From assembly GCF_027580225.2 (NCBI RefSeq), contig NC_073351.2:6552501-6616500 (forward strand): a DNA stretch of 64,000 nucleotides. The letters are read 5' to 3'. Positions 44,489 through 55,270 of the stretch are shown here, piece after piece. The stretch is from Misgurnus anguillicaudatus (lineage: Eukaryota > Chordata > Actinopteri > Cypriniformes > Cobitidae). The stretch's first letter is position 1. The number at the start of each line of letters is the position of its first letter. Below the pieces are notes generated by a model, which saw only the letters and a list, made by a program, of their open reading frames with translations, searched no databases and was not told the origin of the DNA. The position numbers were made by a program, and so were the translations under genes.

Positions 44489-47312
44489 CACGATAATAAA
44501 ATGCTCTAACAGCCACAAGACAACACCGATGCCTTTCGCCACTAAAAACAGCGGCAAAAAACTAAAAAATATGATTTTAGAAAAAACACGGTCCAGCGAT
44601 AGATCGCCTATTTAACGAACTAATGATATGTATGACATGCATGAAAAAAGGAAACAACATAATACATTGTGTCCGATCACCATGAACTTTACAAAATATG
44701 CGCAATTTAACGTCTTCAGTGGCACAGATACTAGTGTGGGTGTGTAAGCCTCATCTCGTAGATCTGACGCTTCAAAGTCCTTGGTTCGAATCTGCATTTT
44801 ATACCTTTTGGTAATACAAATCACATCGAAAAGGCATTTATTTTCAACAAAATTAAGTAGAAATAAAGTGTCTAACGAGTGTTTATTAAAACACTTTGTA
44901 CTATCATTGCATCCTGTTAATGTACAAAAATACTGAGATGCAAATAGAATCTGACAAAATATAGAATACAGCATCTAATTACTTAGACTTATTGCAAACT
45001 ATTGCGACATTTACATGATGTACATAGAATATATAGCTATTTGTGATTAGTGAAAATCACAACTGTTGCTTTTTGCACTTTGTGCACATATAGTCACTGC
45101 CTAATTCAACTGGAAAAATGTAGGCTTTATTTGATGTTAGACTATGCATTTTTAGTAGAAAACACGGTTCTGATGAAAATGTGACATGACTGTAAAATTC
45201 TACTGGTTTTCTCTGTAAAACTAATTTTTTTTTAACTCTGACCAAAAAATACACAGGAATGTTTTTTTAAGGACATTGCAGGATAACAATAGCCAACAAT
45301 TACTGTTATTTAAAGGAAAGTGACATTTTTTTGCAGGAACAAATTTAAATAGTTAAAAAACAGGGAAAATGTACATTAAATGTCAAAGTTAGCATTTTTA
45401 TGGAATTTCACAGTTCTAATCAAAATGTCATAATACTGTTAAATTCTACGTTTTTTTTCTGTAAAAATACATTTATTTTTTACAGTGTACATTAACAACA
45501 AAACATTATAGATGAGAATAAAGGTCTACATCAGTGCCCAATTAAGGAAAACTGGATAGAAGAAACATGTAAAGGATACTAGTATGTATATTGACATGCC
45601 ACTCATATTACAATATGCTATCTGGATATAATTTATTGGATATGTATGTACACTGTACAAAAAACCAGAAAAAAACGAGCAAATGCATGGCAGCACAGGG
45701 TGCCAAACGTTTGCCATTAATTAAAATAACGGTAAAACCCCATGAACTGAAGTAACATGTTTACACAGCCACATGAAAAAAGAACATTGACCAAACAGTA
45801 CTATAAAATAAAAAAAATGTAATCTGAAATAACATATTTTGTCTGTATAATTGCAAATACATGCATAGACCATTAAATGTAATGGCATTATTTGACTGTA
45901 AGTTAACGTAACACGTTTAAACCCTTTTTAATAAAACATGTTTTGACTGTAAACGTAAAAGGATGGTGTAGCAGTTGTTTAACATGATTTGAATGTAGAT
46001 ATAAATGACATGTTGACACCATCACTTCATAAAGCATATTTTGAATGTAAACTGAAATCATGTTTTAATCATTATTTAACAGAGTTTACCGTTATTTGAA
46101 ATAACAAATCTTGACCGTTATTTGAAAAATGAACTGTGATGGACCATAATTTTGAAAGGCATGTGCAGCATTTTTATTTTGATTATGGCTTACAGATAAT
46201 TTTATATGTAGTTCATGAAATGTATGTTATGTGTCACAATAAAAGTCATTATAGAAAATAATTTGTATTTCCTCTCTTTATTTATTTTTTTCTGTTACAA
46301 TAGTTTCCATTGTAAATAACAACAATATTAAAAACTTTAAACAGTGTCACAGTACCATCATATGAACATTGCTTATATGCTTAAAATACAACATTGACAA
46401 TTCAAAGTAATGTCATCATTGCATCTTCCACAAACTACACTTCGAACAGAACAATGGTCTCCAATTCAATCTCCATGTTGATGCCTTTAAATAAAAAAAG
46501 AGAAAATGGTTATATATCATCCATCACATATCTATTTTAATTATGATGTCTGATCATGTTACTCTTTTTAGATGTTCTTACACTTCTTACATAAAAAAAT
46601 TATTTGGTCCATTAAATATGTAATGCACTTACAAATTTTATGATGGTCCACGATAACTTACTTCTTCAGCCAGTTAAGTGATGTGACCTCAGCCACTGAC
46701 AAGGCCAATGGTGCACTGCAAAAAAAGCAGAAACAACGTAAATACAGTAACACTTGTTGATTACAATTTTATTTTCAATATTATATGCCAGCATATTTAC
46801 CCAGTAGATTACCTCACAATGTAGCAGGAAATTTCACCTGTTGCTTTCTATGGTAGACATTTTTTGTGTCCGTTTCTTTCTGCACTGTTTTGATCTTTCT
46901 TGATAAATCCCGCCTTCACGCACGCCATTGGTCAAACTGCTTCTCAATCATTGCCCTTGCCCAACAGCATCAGCCAAGACATAGCAGCAGCCTGTTATCT
47001 GCAGGTGGTACACAATGCTCCAAAACAGCGTAAAAATGCCTCGAGAAAAAATCCCTGTTTTTTTTTTTGGTCGGGAAACTTACTCATTGACATGGTTAAT
47101 AAGCTAAAACACGGAGCGGAGTTGGGTTCGCTGGAATATTTGCAGGCGTCAGTTTGTTTTCAAAAGTAGCTTTGTGTGTTAGGCAACATATTCTGCTGTA
47201 TGGATGCAATATATAACACAATGACAAATCAAAACAATCATGGACCTCGATGTCAAGTCGTGAATGGTAGGTGTTTAAAAAATCTGTTGACGTATTATCC
47301 AACCTAATTTAA

Positions 47313-48806
47313 AGGGGCCGTGAATTGGTCGATTTTATTGCTTTATGACGTTGATTGATGTCTACTTTTGCATTTCGCGTTGTTTTTACATTCAAAAACA
47401 TCAAAAGCAATAAGTAATACGCTATTTTGTAACATGGATTAGTGGCTGTCTTGAGAAATGGTTCGTTTGAAGGGGCGGGCCGCATTGAAGACCTGAACGT
47501 AAACACCCACTGCTATGATTGGACAGCTTCATTCCCCGTCATTACATGTAAAAATGTTTTAAAAACATTAATGTGATAAAAATAGCAGCCGAACACAAAT
47601 ATGTTTGAGACACAAAAGATTCTGGGTGCTAAACATGATACACATAAATGCAATACGTATATTAAAGTAGAAACAAAACTCGACGTGACTAAATTACCGT
47701 ATAAAACACAGTAAGCGTGCATCCGAATCTAAACTGCGGCTAATAAATCCTTATCAATAACTTTGTATATTTCTATTGTGCTTGTGAGGTTGCTTTTACA
47801 TTCACGTAATGTTAAATACCACAGTTATATGATAAAAAATAAGCTTTGTTGAGTGTTTGACCTTTCAAACGCAACATGCCTAAATTACCGTATACAACAC
47901 AGTAAACGGGCATCAGAATCTAAACTGCGGTTGATAAATCCTTCCTTATAACTAACTTTGTATATTTCTACCTTTAAATTACAGTCATATTGTTAAGTGT
48001 TGTACCTTTATTAGTCGTTTAATGTTTTTACTAAATTAAAACAGTCAACAAACGTATTTAGACACGGATGTTACAACAGGACACATCAAGCAATCTCTTT
48101 TAACAAAGCAATAGTGAAACGCAGTAACTTAAATAAAGTAAAATGTCTTACTGTGAATTATACTGCTGTGTCATTGTTGTCAGATCCAATATAAGTGGTG
48201 CTTCTGACTGAGTCTCTCTGCAAATCCAGCATCGACTTCTTTACAAATGAATCCATGTCCACAACGTTAACAAACGCTCCCCACACGAGCTGTAACTTTT
48301 TCAAAAGCAAACTTTATCCAAGCATATTGCTAATGTTAAGTTCCAAGCCTCCGAATTGAAGTATTTAGCTTCTGTGTTGTTCCCATGGTTGTTCCCACGC
48401 GGTTCTTTCACAACCGAAAAAGCGTTTCCATGGTATCATAACAGATCACCGCGTCAAAATAAAAGTCTCTCAGAAAAAATGTATTTAAAAAGTCATTTTA
48501 GTTAAATTTGTCAATCTTTAAAGACATGTTTACTTACTGAGACACACGTGTCACGCGAAGCTGTGGGCGGGGCTACAAAAGTAGACTTGTCCTTTTGGTT
48601 ATGGGGAGGTGTTTCAATTCTACTTTGACGTCATAGATTTCCGAATTTTAGACTGGAGTTTTTAGCTGGCTTGGTGCCAAAGACGGTTATATTTCAGTAG
48701 CACGGACGTTTTCAGTTCTGAAACTTGCAGGATGTTCATTTAAGTATGATGACCTCTTATATAACAAATTATCAAGTTAAAATTGAGTTTTTGATTCACC
48801 GCTCCT
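47313..48806. mobile_element. TTAA-flanked element, 1.5 kb, in B's left arm
   Basis: TTAA at 47309-47312 and 48807-48810 flank imperfect inverted ends (AGGGGCCGTGAATTG; complement of GATTCACCGCTCCT). Excision gives exactly the uninterrupted A sequence (cctaatttaaaggttaac), which proves the borders. Two internal near-copies of gtataaaacacagtaagcg-type sequence occur near 47700 and 47892. No transposase. Confidence 0.92.
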
Positions 48807-49082
48807 TTAAAGGTTAACTGGCAACAGGTGAATACAATTACAATAGTTAATCATCACATACGTTTTTAAATCTAATTGTTTGATGCAAGTTGCATTAAAA
48901 AGTACTAAATAGGTTTCTGAATTGTGTTGTTGTTGTTTTAGAACGTTGCTTTCACAATCATTTAAGAAGACTCGTTTTCCTGGACAACGAATTTCATCTT
49001 ATGAGGTGTGTTACCTTCCACCATATGGATGATTATGTATTTGTGCAAATTTTGTGATTGCTCTCTGAAGACAGTTAAGGGT

Positions 49083-49193
49083 TCAGGTTAGTCCAGAGAC
49101 TGGACAAGTCCAGACTCGGTTTGCATGGGCCATCAGTCCACTGACCACTCCGAGCAATCCCATCAGCACCCCCAGGAACAGAAAGGCCCCCAT
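49083..49193 (-). CDS. Small membrane-segment frame, 36 codons
   Basis: On the - strand, an acceptor-like cttaacag precedes GACTGTGAAATG, then MGAFLFLGVLMGLLGVVSGL, a strongly hydrophobic stretch, and ends in a stop at 49083. It could be a last exon with a membrane helix carried in with the Penelope block, or chance. I do not recognise a family. Confidence 0.25.
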   Translation of the reverse strand: MGAFLFLGVLMGLLGVVSGLMAHANRVWTCPVSGLT

Positions 49194-50050
49194 TTCACAG
49201 TCCTGTTAAGTATGTGTAGTGTGTTGTTCAATATATATGCTCAAGAGGTATGAGAAAGTAGAGGAACATACCTGAGGTAATCATGTACGTAGAGAGACTG
49301 TGAGTTCCACATCCCCAATCAACAGGTGAACACTTCCTTGATTATGTAATAGTTTTAAATGTAATCAGTGTCTTATGACTGTAATTCTTTATTTTAATAA
49401 CTTTATGAGTGTGTGTGTGTATACATTATATAATGTGTACCTCTTTTAGGGTATTTTTAATTTTTATATTTATACTGTGTGTGAAAAATCATGTGTATTA
49501 TGCTACTATAATTTTGTATAGTATGAATGAATTCAATGTATTGTAATATAAGGGTTGTGATTATATGTGTTTCAATTTTAAAGGGTTGTGGCCTACAGGG
49601 TTAGAAGCTGTTTGCCAATATAAGGATAAGCCTAAGGTTTTGTGACCTTGGGGTTAGAAAAGGGGTAGGTTGGGGCTTCTATCAGTGTATGTGGAGATCA
49701 GGGCTCAGGTTTTGTGACCTTGGGGTTTGGGAAAGGGGTAGGTGTGGTGTTCTATTTTTATTTGTGACAAACTGCACAGATATCACCTGACTTGGGGTTA
49801 GGCGTGAGGAAAACTGTGCCATTTTCCTGAAATTGTGTTTAAGGCCTCTCAAGGTGTGTTTGTTCATCTCCTGTGATTGTGATCAGATGTGTTCCTCACA
49901 GCTCTCTGTAATGTGAAAAAGAAGATACATGTATATCAAGATATATTATTTGTAAAGAAATACATTATTTAAAAGTGTGTGTGTATACACAAACCATATA
50001 ACAGGGGAGACTTCAGTGTGACACACTAGAGTAAAGAAATCAGCTGACCT

Positions 50051-52318
50051 TTAGGCCTCATTTAGGCCTCTAGGAAAGGATGTATTGAGTTTTCTAATCC
50101 ACCAACTTTCTGTATTCAGTCTGTCTCTAAGTGACCACTGTGGATCTGATTGTAAGCCAGTAGCCTTAAGTTCCTTCAGTCCGTGTTTTAGGAAATGATT
50201 AACTAAGTGTCTTCTTTTGTCAATCTTGTGAATAATATTATGTACGTGTTGGTAAATTCTAGTGTTAATCTTGTTCTTAGTTTGGCCAACATATTGCATT
50301 TTACATTTATTGCAAAAGATCAGATACACACAGTTGGTCGAGTGGGGGGACAGAGATTGTTTTAGTTCAAATATCTGTTTCGTGACCCTATTTCGTATCC
50401 ACTTCCTATGAACATAATATTTACAGAGTCCAGCCTTACTTTTAGTCTGAGGTTTAGGTACCCTACTGTGTACCAAAATATCTAGTAAGTTTTTATTCCT
50501 GCAATGAGCTGCAATAGGCTTATGTTTTTGTAGGTAAGGCGTGGAGTCTGTAAATTTAAAGAAATTTTCTTTAATCTTTCTGTTCAGTTGGATGCTTTGA
50601 TCGCAGAATTTGGACACCATGGGGATGATCTTTGTTCTCGGTGGTTCATTCACTACGTTAGACGGTTTTGGTTTGAGAAAAGATTTGTGTATGCTCCTAA
50701 GGAAGGATCTAGAGTAATTTCTCTGTCTCAAAGCTGAGAAAAGTATCTTTGTAACTACATCAAATTGGGCTTTTTCCGTGCAGATTCTGTGAAATCTGAG
50801 GAGTTGAGATTTAATGATACCCCTGAATGTATGTTTAGGATGAAAGCTCGACTTGTGTAGTAGACAGTGTGTGTCCGTATCCTTGAAGTATACTCTAAAG
50901 TCTAGTCTATTCGTAGTGGAGAAGTTAGGCCCCTTATATGAGACCACATCTAGGAAGTTTACCTCAGTGTTACTAAGTGTGAACTTGACCTTGATGGAAC
51001 TCTGATGGTTATTAAGGTGTTCAATGAATTCAGAAAAGGTTTCCCTCGAGTGAGTCCAGATACCCCATATGTCGTCTAGGAAACGGAAGTAAGCGTGAGG
51101 TTTTAAAGGAAAAGAGGAGAGAGCAGATTCTTCCCAGGCCGCCATGAATATATTTGCATATGATGGGGCGAACTTCTTACCCATAGCTGTTCCTTTAATT
51201 TGTAAATAAAAATTAGAATTGAATTCAAAGTCATTTTTGTTTAAATTAATGTCTAATAATTTTAAAATATACTCATCTGGTCTTTTACTGTCAGGATACT
51301 TTTCCATGCATTTTTTAACCGCTTCAATACCTGCAGTCGTTTCAATGTTGGTGTATAGGCTATCTATAACTATAGTGAAAAGCATGGCTTCCTGTGGAAC
51401 ATCAATATCTTTAATTTTAGAAATGAAATCATAAGTATCCTTTAAATAACTAGGATGCTTTTGTGAAATGGGGCCTAAGAAATGTTCAATGTATTCAGCC
51501 GTATAGTACGTCTCACTATTGCAATCCGATACTATCGGGCGTCCAGGAGGTATTTTGAAAGGAATGCTCCATTTATCAGGTTCTTTGTGTATTTTTGGTA
51601 ACAAATAGAAACGTCTGGCTCTGGGAATCGTAGGCCCTTCTAAATATTCTATCTGCTTCTCCTTTAAAATATTTTTCTCACACATTTCCTCTAAAATGTC
51701 TCTCACTTCCTTCATGGTGTCCAAATAAATAGGTTTTTCTAGACTTTTGTAATGCTCGGTCACGGCTAATTGTCTCTGTCCCTCCCATACATACTGGTCT
51801 CTGTCCATGATAACTACTGCGTTGCCTTTATCGGCTGGTTTGATCACAATGTTTTTGTTTTGTTGCAACTCTCTAATGGCCTTTCTCTCTAATACCGTAA
51901 GATTTGAGCCTGGTTGGATGGACCAGTTGAGGTGTTTAAGAGCCAGGTAGTCTGCTCTGATTATAGAGGGTATCTGTTTGGGTAAACTGGATAACGCTGG
52001 TGTCCAATCAGACCCATGTGTGAACGGCAGCTTCTTCTTTTTACTCTTTCTAGGTTCAAAAAAGGTTTCCAATTTGAGCCTCCTATGATATTTTTGTAAA
52101 TCATTCTGTATTTCAATTTTCTGTGTTTTAAAACTCTGTGGTGTTGGAATAAAAGAGAGGCCTTTAGAGAGTACAGCTTCTTGTGTCGGTGTAAGTTCAA
52201 ACGAGTCGGAAAGGTTAATAATAAGACTATGTTCTCCAAATTTCTGGCTTATGCTTGGAGCAAGTTTAAATGTTTCGCCCAGTGTTTTAACATAGCCCTG
52301 GCCGTGGTAGGTTTCCAA
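50051..52318 (-). CDS. Penelope-like reverse transcriptase with GIY-YIG endonuclease, 755 residues
   Basis: The uninterrupted frame shows the hallmarks of Penelope-like elements. It has IVIKPADKGNAVVIMDRDQY (157-176), LLPKIHK (239-245), GRPIVSDCNS, the motif A region TIVIDSLYTNI (315-325), KGTAMGKKFAPSYANIF, the catalytic FRFLDD (411-416), and a C-terminal GIY-YIG nuclease: VYLIFCNKC (664-672), YVGQT (676-680), R687 and E737 in NTESWWIRKL. The CxxC beside the nuclease fits the Neptune-type branch. Odd point: where the family has TIDVxSLYTNI, this protein has Val317, so the first catalytic aspartate of the polymerase seems replaced. Such elements copy RNA into DNA at a nicked target; this copy is probably polymerase-dead in spite of its open frame. 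Confidence 0.88.
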   Translation of the reverse strand: METYHGQGYVKTLGETFKLAPSISQKFGEHSLIINLSDSFELTPTQEAVLSKGLSFIPTPQSFKTQKIEIQNDLQKYHRRLKLETFFEPRKSKKKKLPFTHGSDWTPALSSLPKQIPSIIRADYLALKHLNWSIQPGSNLTVLERKAIRELQQNKNIVIKPADKGNAVVIMDRDQYVWEGQRQLAVTEHYKSLEKPIYLDTMKEVRDILEEMCEKNILKEKQIEYLEGPTIPRARRFYLLPKIHKEPDKWSIPFKIPPGRPIVSDCNSETYYTAEYIEHFLGPISQKHPSYLKDTYDFISKIKDIDVPQEAMLFTIVIDSLYTNIETTAGIEAVKKCMEKYPDSKRPDEYILKLLDINLNKNDFEFNSNFYLQIKGTAMGKKFAPSYANIFMAAWEESALSSFPLKPHAYFRFLDDIWGIWTHSRETFSEFIEHLNNHQSSIKVKFTLSNTEVNFLDVVSYKGPNFSTTNRLDFRVYFKDTDTHCLLHKSSFHPKHTFRGIIKSQLLRFHRICTEKAQFDVVTKILFSALRQRNYSRSFLRSIHKSFLKPKPSNVVNEPPRTKIIPMVSKFCDQSIQLNRKIKENFFKFTDSTPYLQKHKPIAAHCRNKNLLDILVHSRVPKPQTKSKAGLCKYYVHRKWIRNRVTKQIFELKQSLSPHSTNCVYLIFCNKCKMQYVGQTKNKINTRIYQHVHNIIHKIDKRRHLVNHFLKHGLKELKATGLQSDPQWSLRDRLNTESWWIRKLNTSFPRGLNEA

Positions 52319-52494
52319 TGTATGTAATCATGTTCGACCAGAAATTGTGTTTGAGACAGGGGAGGTATAAAGTTTGTGTTCTTGTGAATATAATTATTCA
52401 GCTGTTCAAGAAAGGACTGTTCTTCTACCGGTAAGGATCTAGAAAAGTTGAGCATAGGGACGTATAGCTGAGTGTTGGGTAAACGTTTCCTCAC
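52249..52494 (-). pseudogene. Overlapping upstream frame of the Penelope-like element
   Basis: MRKRLPNTQLYVPMLNFSRS followed by VEEQSFLEQLNNYI and HDYIHWKPTT. It overlaps the start of the 755-codon frame by 70 bases in another phase. It could be the original N-terminal region separated by a frameshift. Confidence 0.4.
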
Positions 52495-52782
52495 TATGCT
52501 GAGAACTTTTTCAATCTCTTTGTTATTGTTATTTGTTATATTTGACTTAACAGGTGAATAGAAGGCAGTGGGGCCCCAGCACTGCTTAGTTACAAATATT
52601 TTTCTAGTGGAAAATGTTTCCTATTACTATTTTTCTGTATATGAAAACCATAAATCATAGCTTAACTTAACAATAAACAGATTTTTCGATCTGGTTTAAC
52701 AAGTGGATTGGACAGGAGGGTGTGTTTGGATAAGGATACCAATAAGTGAAAGTATAAAACGCATACTCGAAATGTGACCTCT

Positions 52783-52946
52783 TTAACCCATCCCAATGAG
52801 TCGTGAACACATGCGAGGTGTGGGGAGCAATTAGGATAAGGTACCTGCTCAAGGACACCACAGTCGCAACATGCCGGCCGCGAGACTCGAACCGGCAACT
52901 TTTGGCTTACAAGCCCGACTCTCTAACCACTAAGATACTACTGCCC
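52783..52946 (-). repeat. tRNA-derived SINE in B's right arm
   Basis: Same SINE and same position relative to the right arm as 44325-44488 in A (gccggttcgagtctcgcggc on the - strand). It was therefore already present in their common ancestor. Confidence 0.75.
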
Positions 52947-53475
52947 CACGCTAATAAAATGCTCTAACAACCACAAGACAACACTGATGCCTTTCGCCAC
53001 TTAAAACAGCGGCAAAAAACTAAAAAATATGATTTTAGAAAAAACACAGTCCAGCGATAGATCGCCTATTTAACAAACGAATGATATGTATGACATGCAT
53101 GAAAAAAGGAAACAACATAATACATTGTGTCCGATCACCATGAACTTTACAAAACATGCGCAATTTGACGTCTTCAGTGGCACAGGTACTGGTGTGGGTG
53201 TGTAAGCCTCATCTCGTAGATCTGACGCTTCAAAGTCCTTGGTTCGAATCTGCATTTTATACCTTTTGGTAATACAAATCACATCGAAAAGGCATTTATT
53301 TTCCACAAAATTAAGTAGAAATAAAGTGTCTAACGAGTGTTTATTAAAACACTTTGTACTATCATTGCATCCTGTTAATGTACAAAAATACTGAGATGCA
53401 AATAGAATCTGACAAAATATAGAATACAGCATCTAATTACTTAGACTTATTGCAAACTATGTACATAGAATATAT

Positions 53476-54466
53476 GAAGAGTTTGGTTCCAAAACGCAAT
53501 AAATCCATTTTGACAAATTTTGGTAAAAACGTGTTTTCTATATCAAGAAAGTGACAAGATGAAAACCACTATTTTCTGTTACAACTTTCACATAGCATAT
53601 TTAGGTTATAACAACATAAAAAATTCAAATCCATAATTAGATTTTCAAAGATTTATGATAAAAACTGATTTTTTTTCCACAAAATGCAATAAATCCATGC
53701 CAAGTTTTTATTCAAAATGCTATAAATCTATTGAATCAATCGCCTATGTAAATGTGCATTCATCTTTGCCATGTTATATTCATTTAGTTGACTAGTTGTA
53801 CACACTAATTAAAAATATAAACATTAATGTCATTAATCAAAACACTTACTTTGTCATATTAAGATCACTGTCATTGCTGCGGTTATACTTGACGTCGATC
53901 AGGTGTAAAATGTTTTGGTCCTGCTCGATTTTCGTTGACTAAAATTATGGAAAGTTTTTCATAAGATCTCCTGGGGTCAATGTGTTATCATGACAGAAAC
54001 TTGATGCTGTCGATACGGGCAAACAAGCACCCGTCTCCCGAGTGCCTCTTGCGTAAATTATTAGGTGTTAATGGCTTACGTTTCTTTCCCGTCACAGAAA
54101 ACCATCACAGGTTTATCAATGCTATTAAAGTATTATTTTGTTTGTTTGTTGATCACGAAGTGCAAAGTAGATGAGGAAAACTAGGATTCCGTGCACTCAA
54201 CGCGCCGCCATTGCTTGTTTACATTGCGTGAATGGTGCGCTGCAATCTGTGGAGTGGATTTATGGCATTCTGTAGAAAAGGGGGAGTGGCGTTTATTGCA
54301 TTTTGGGAAAAAAGGGAGAAAAGATGACAGAATAACATGGCGTATATTGGATTTTGCGTAAAATTAAGAATGTACTTTTTAACACTGACCTCATATAATA
54401 CTGATTCTGGCAGTAACTCATTTTTTTAAAAAATGGCGTTTATTGCGTTTTGGAACCAAACTCTTC
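53476..54466. mobile_element. 991-bp element with near 30-bp perfect inverted ends, family unknown
   Basis: The ends read GAAGAGTTTGGTTCCAAAAC inward on both sides and stay identical for about 28 bases. They are flanked by ATAT (53472-53475 and 54467-54470). Element A shows the empty site (gaatatatagc), which fixes the borders. Subterminal acgcaataaatcca-type motifs recur on both sides in opposite orientation (near 53493, 53686, 54255, 54290). No transposase. Confidence 0.9.
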
Positions 54467-54954
54467 ATATAGCTATTTGTGATTAGTGAAAATCACAACT
54501 GTTGCTTTTTGCACTTTGTGCACATATAGTCACTGCCTAATTCAACTGGAAAAATGTAGGCTTTATTTGATGTTAGAATAATGCATGCATTTTTAGTAGA
54601 AAACACGGTTCTGATGAAAATGTGACATGACTGTAAAATTCTACTGGTTTTCTCTGTAAAACTAATTTTTTTAAAACTCTGACCAAAAAATACACAGGAA
54701 TGTTTTTTTAAGGACATTGCAGGATAACAATAGCCAACAATTACTGTTATTTAAAGGAAAGTGACATTTTTTTGCAGGAACAAATTTAAATAGTTAAAAA
54801 ACAGGGAAAATGTACATTCAATGTCAAAGTTAGCATTTTTATGGAATTTCACAGTTCTAATCAAAATGTCATAATACCGTTAAATTCTACAGTTTTTTTC
54901 TGTAAAAATACTTTTTTTTTACAGTGTAGGCTATCTTATGCCTAGAATTTCCTG

Positions 54955-55105
54955 CTAAAAAACAGAATTGCTGGTCACCAGCATAAGGTATGTTTTGCAT
55001 GCAGGGACCAGCTTGGGATGCCGGTCCAGCATTAGGTGCGCTCTCCGACCAGCCTGGAGTGCTGATCGCTGGTGTGCTGGCCGACCAGCCTGGTTTATTC
55101 ACTTT
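54955..55105. repeat. GCTGGT-type repeat
   Basis: Runs of gctggtcaccagcat and ccgaccagcctgg-like units; a distant relative of 17353-17614, with a ctgctaaaaaaca start and ggtttattcac end. Confidence 0.5.
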
Positions 55106-55139
55106 TTAATAAAAAAAACATTCTGGATATTCCCGTCAT

Positions 55140-55270
55140 TTACATGGCTTCCTTTTTTTGTTTGTTAATGTCCATTATCTTTTCTGTGATGTAACGGTCA
55201 GACTTTGAGGCCCTGGCTTCTAATTTCTCCTTTGGAATATTTTTATGCTCTAGCCAATCACGGAAGGTGG
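55140..55270 (-). CDS. Candidate terminal exon, unknown gene
   Basis: On the - strand, a strong acceptor (ttttttcag) is followed by TFRDWLEHKNIPKEKLEARA and a lysine-rich end, stop TAA at 55140. It looks like a real last exon (helical, charged), but I do not recognise the family. Confidence 0.35.

Larger units (their letters stand above)
33418..45487 (+). mobile_element. CACTG-ended (CACTA/EnSpm-like) transposon A, two genes
   Basis: The 12-kb element begins CACTGTAAAAAAAAAACACAG and ends in ttttttacagtg, an inverted CACTGTAAAAAA terminus. TA flanks both sides (33416-33417, 45488-45489). Inside, on the + strand, are a zinc-finger DDE transposase gene (split by an hAT insert) and a downstream multi-exon SAM-domain gene. 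The arms contain a tRNA-derived SINE and a 100-bp tandem repeat. Established: CACTA elements start CACTR, have short target duplications and a tnp2-type transposase. Inferred: that this is the recently autonomous member and that B and C depend on the same machinery. Confidence 0.75.
49082..52520 (-). mobile_element. Penelope-like retroelement replacing B's interior
   Basis: The block between the A-homologous arms of B. It holds, on the - strand, a 755-codon RT/GIY-YIG frame (52318-50051) and an overlapping upstream frame at 52494-52249 (SRSLPVEEQSFLEQLNNY) that may be the frameshifted N-terminus. The 3' side (49200-50040) is non-coding with gttttgtgaccttggggtt repeated near 49640 and 49700. 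Exact termini are not defined. Confidence 0.7.
45651..54926 (+). mobile_element. CACTG-ended transposon B, derivative of A's family
   Basis: Begins CACTGTACAAAAAACC and ends tttttttttacagtg, with TA on both sides. Its left arm (45651-49081) matches 33418-35346 and its right arm (about 52521-54926) matches about 44070-45487, at what looks like well over 90% identity. The zinc-finger/DDE and SAM genes are gone; in their place is about 3.4 kb with a Penelope-like element. Three extra insertions sit in B: 47313-48806, the Penelope block, and 53476-54466. Non-autonomous. Confidence 0.75.
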
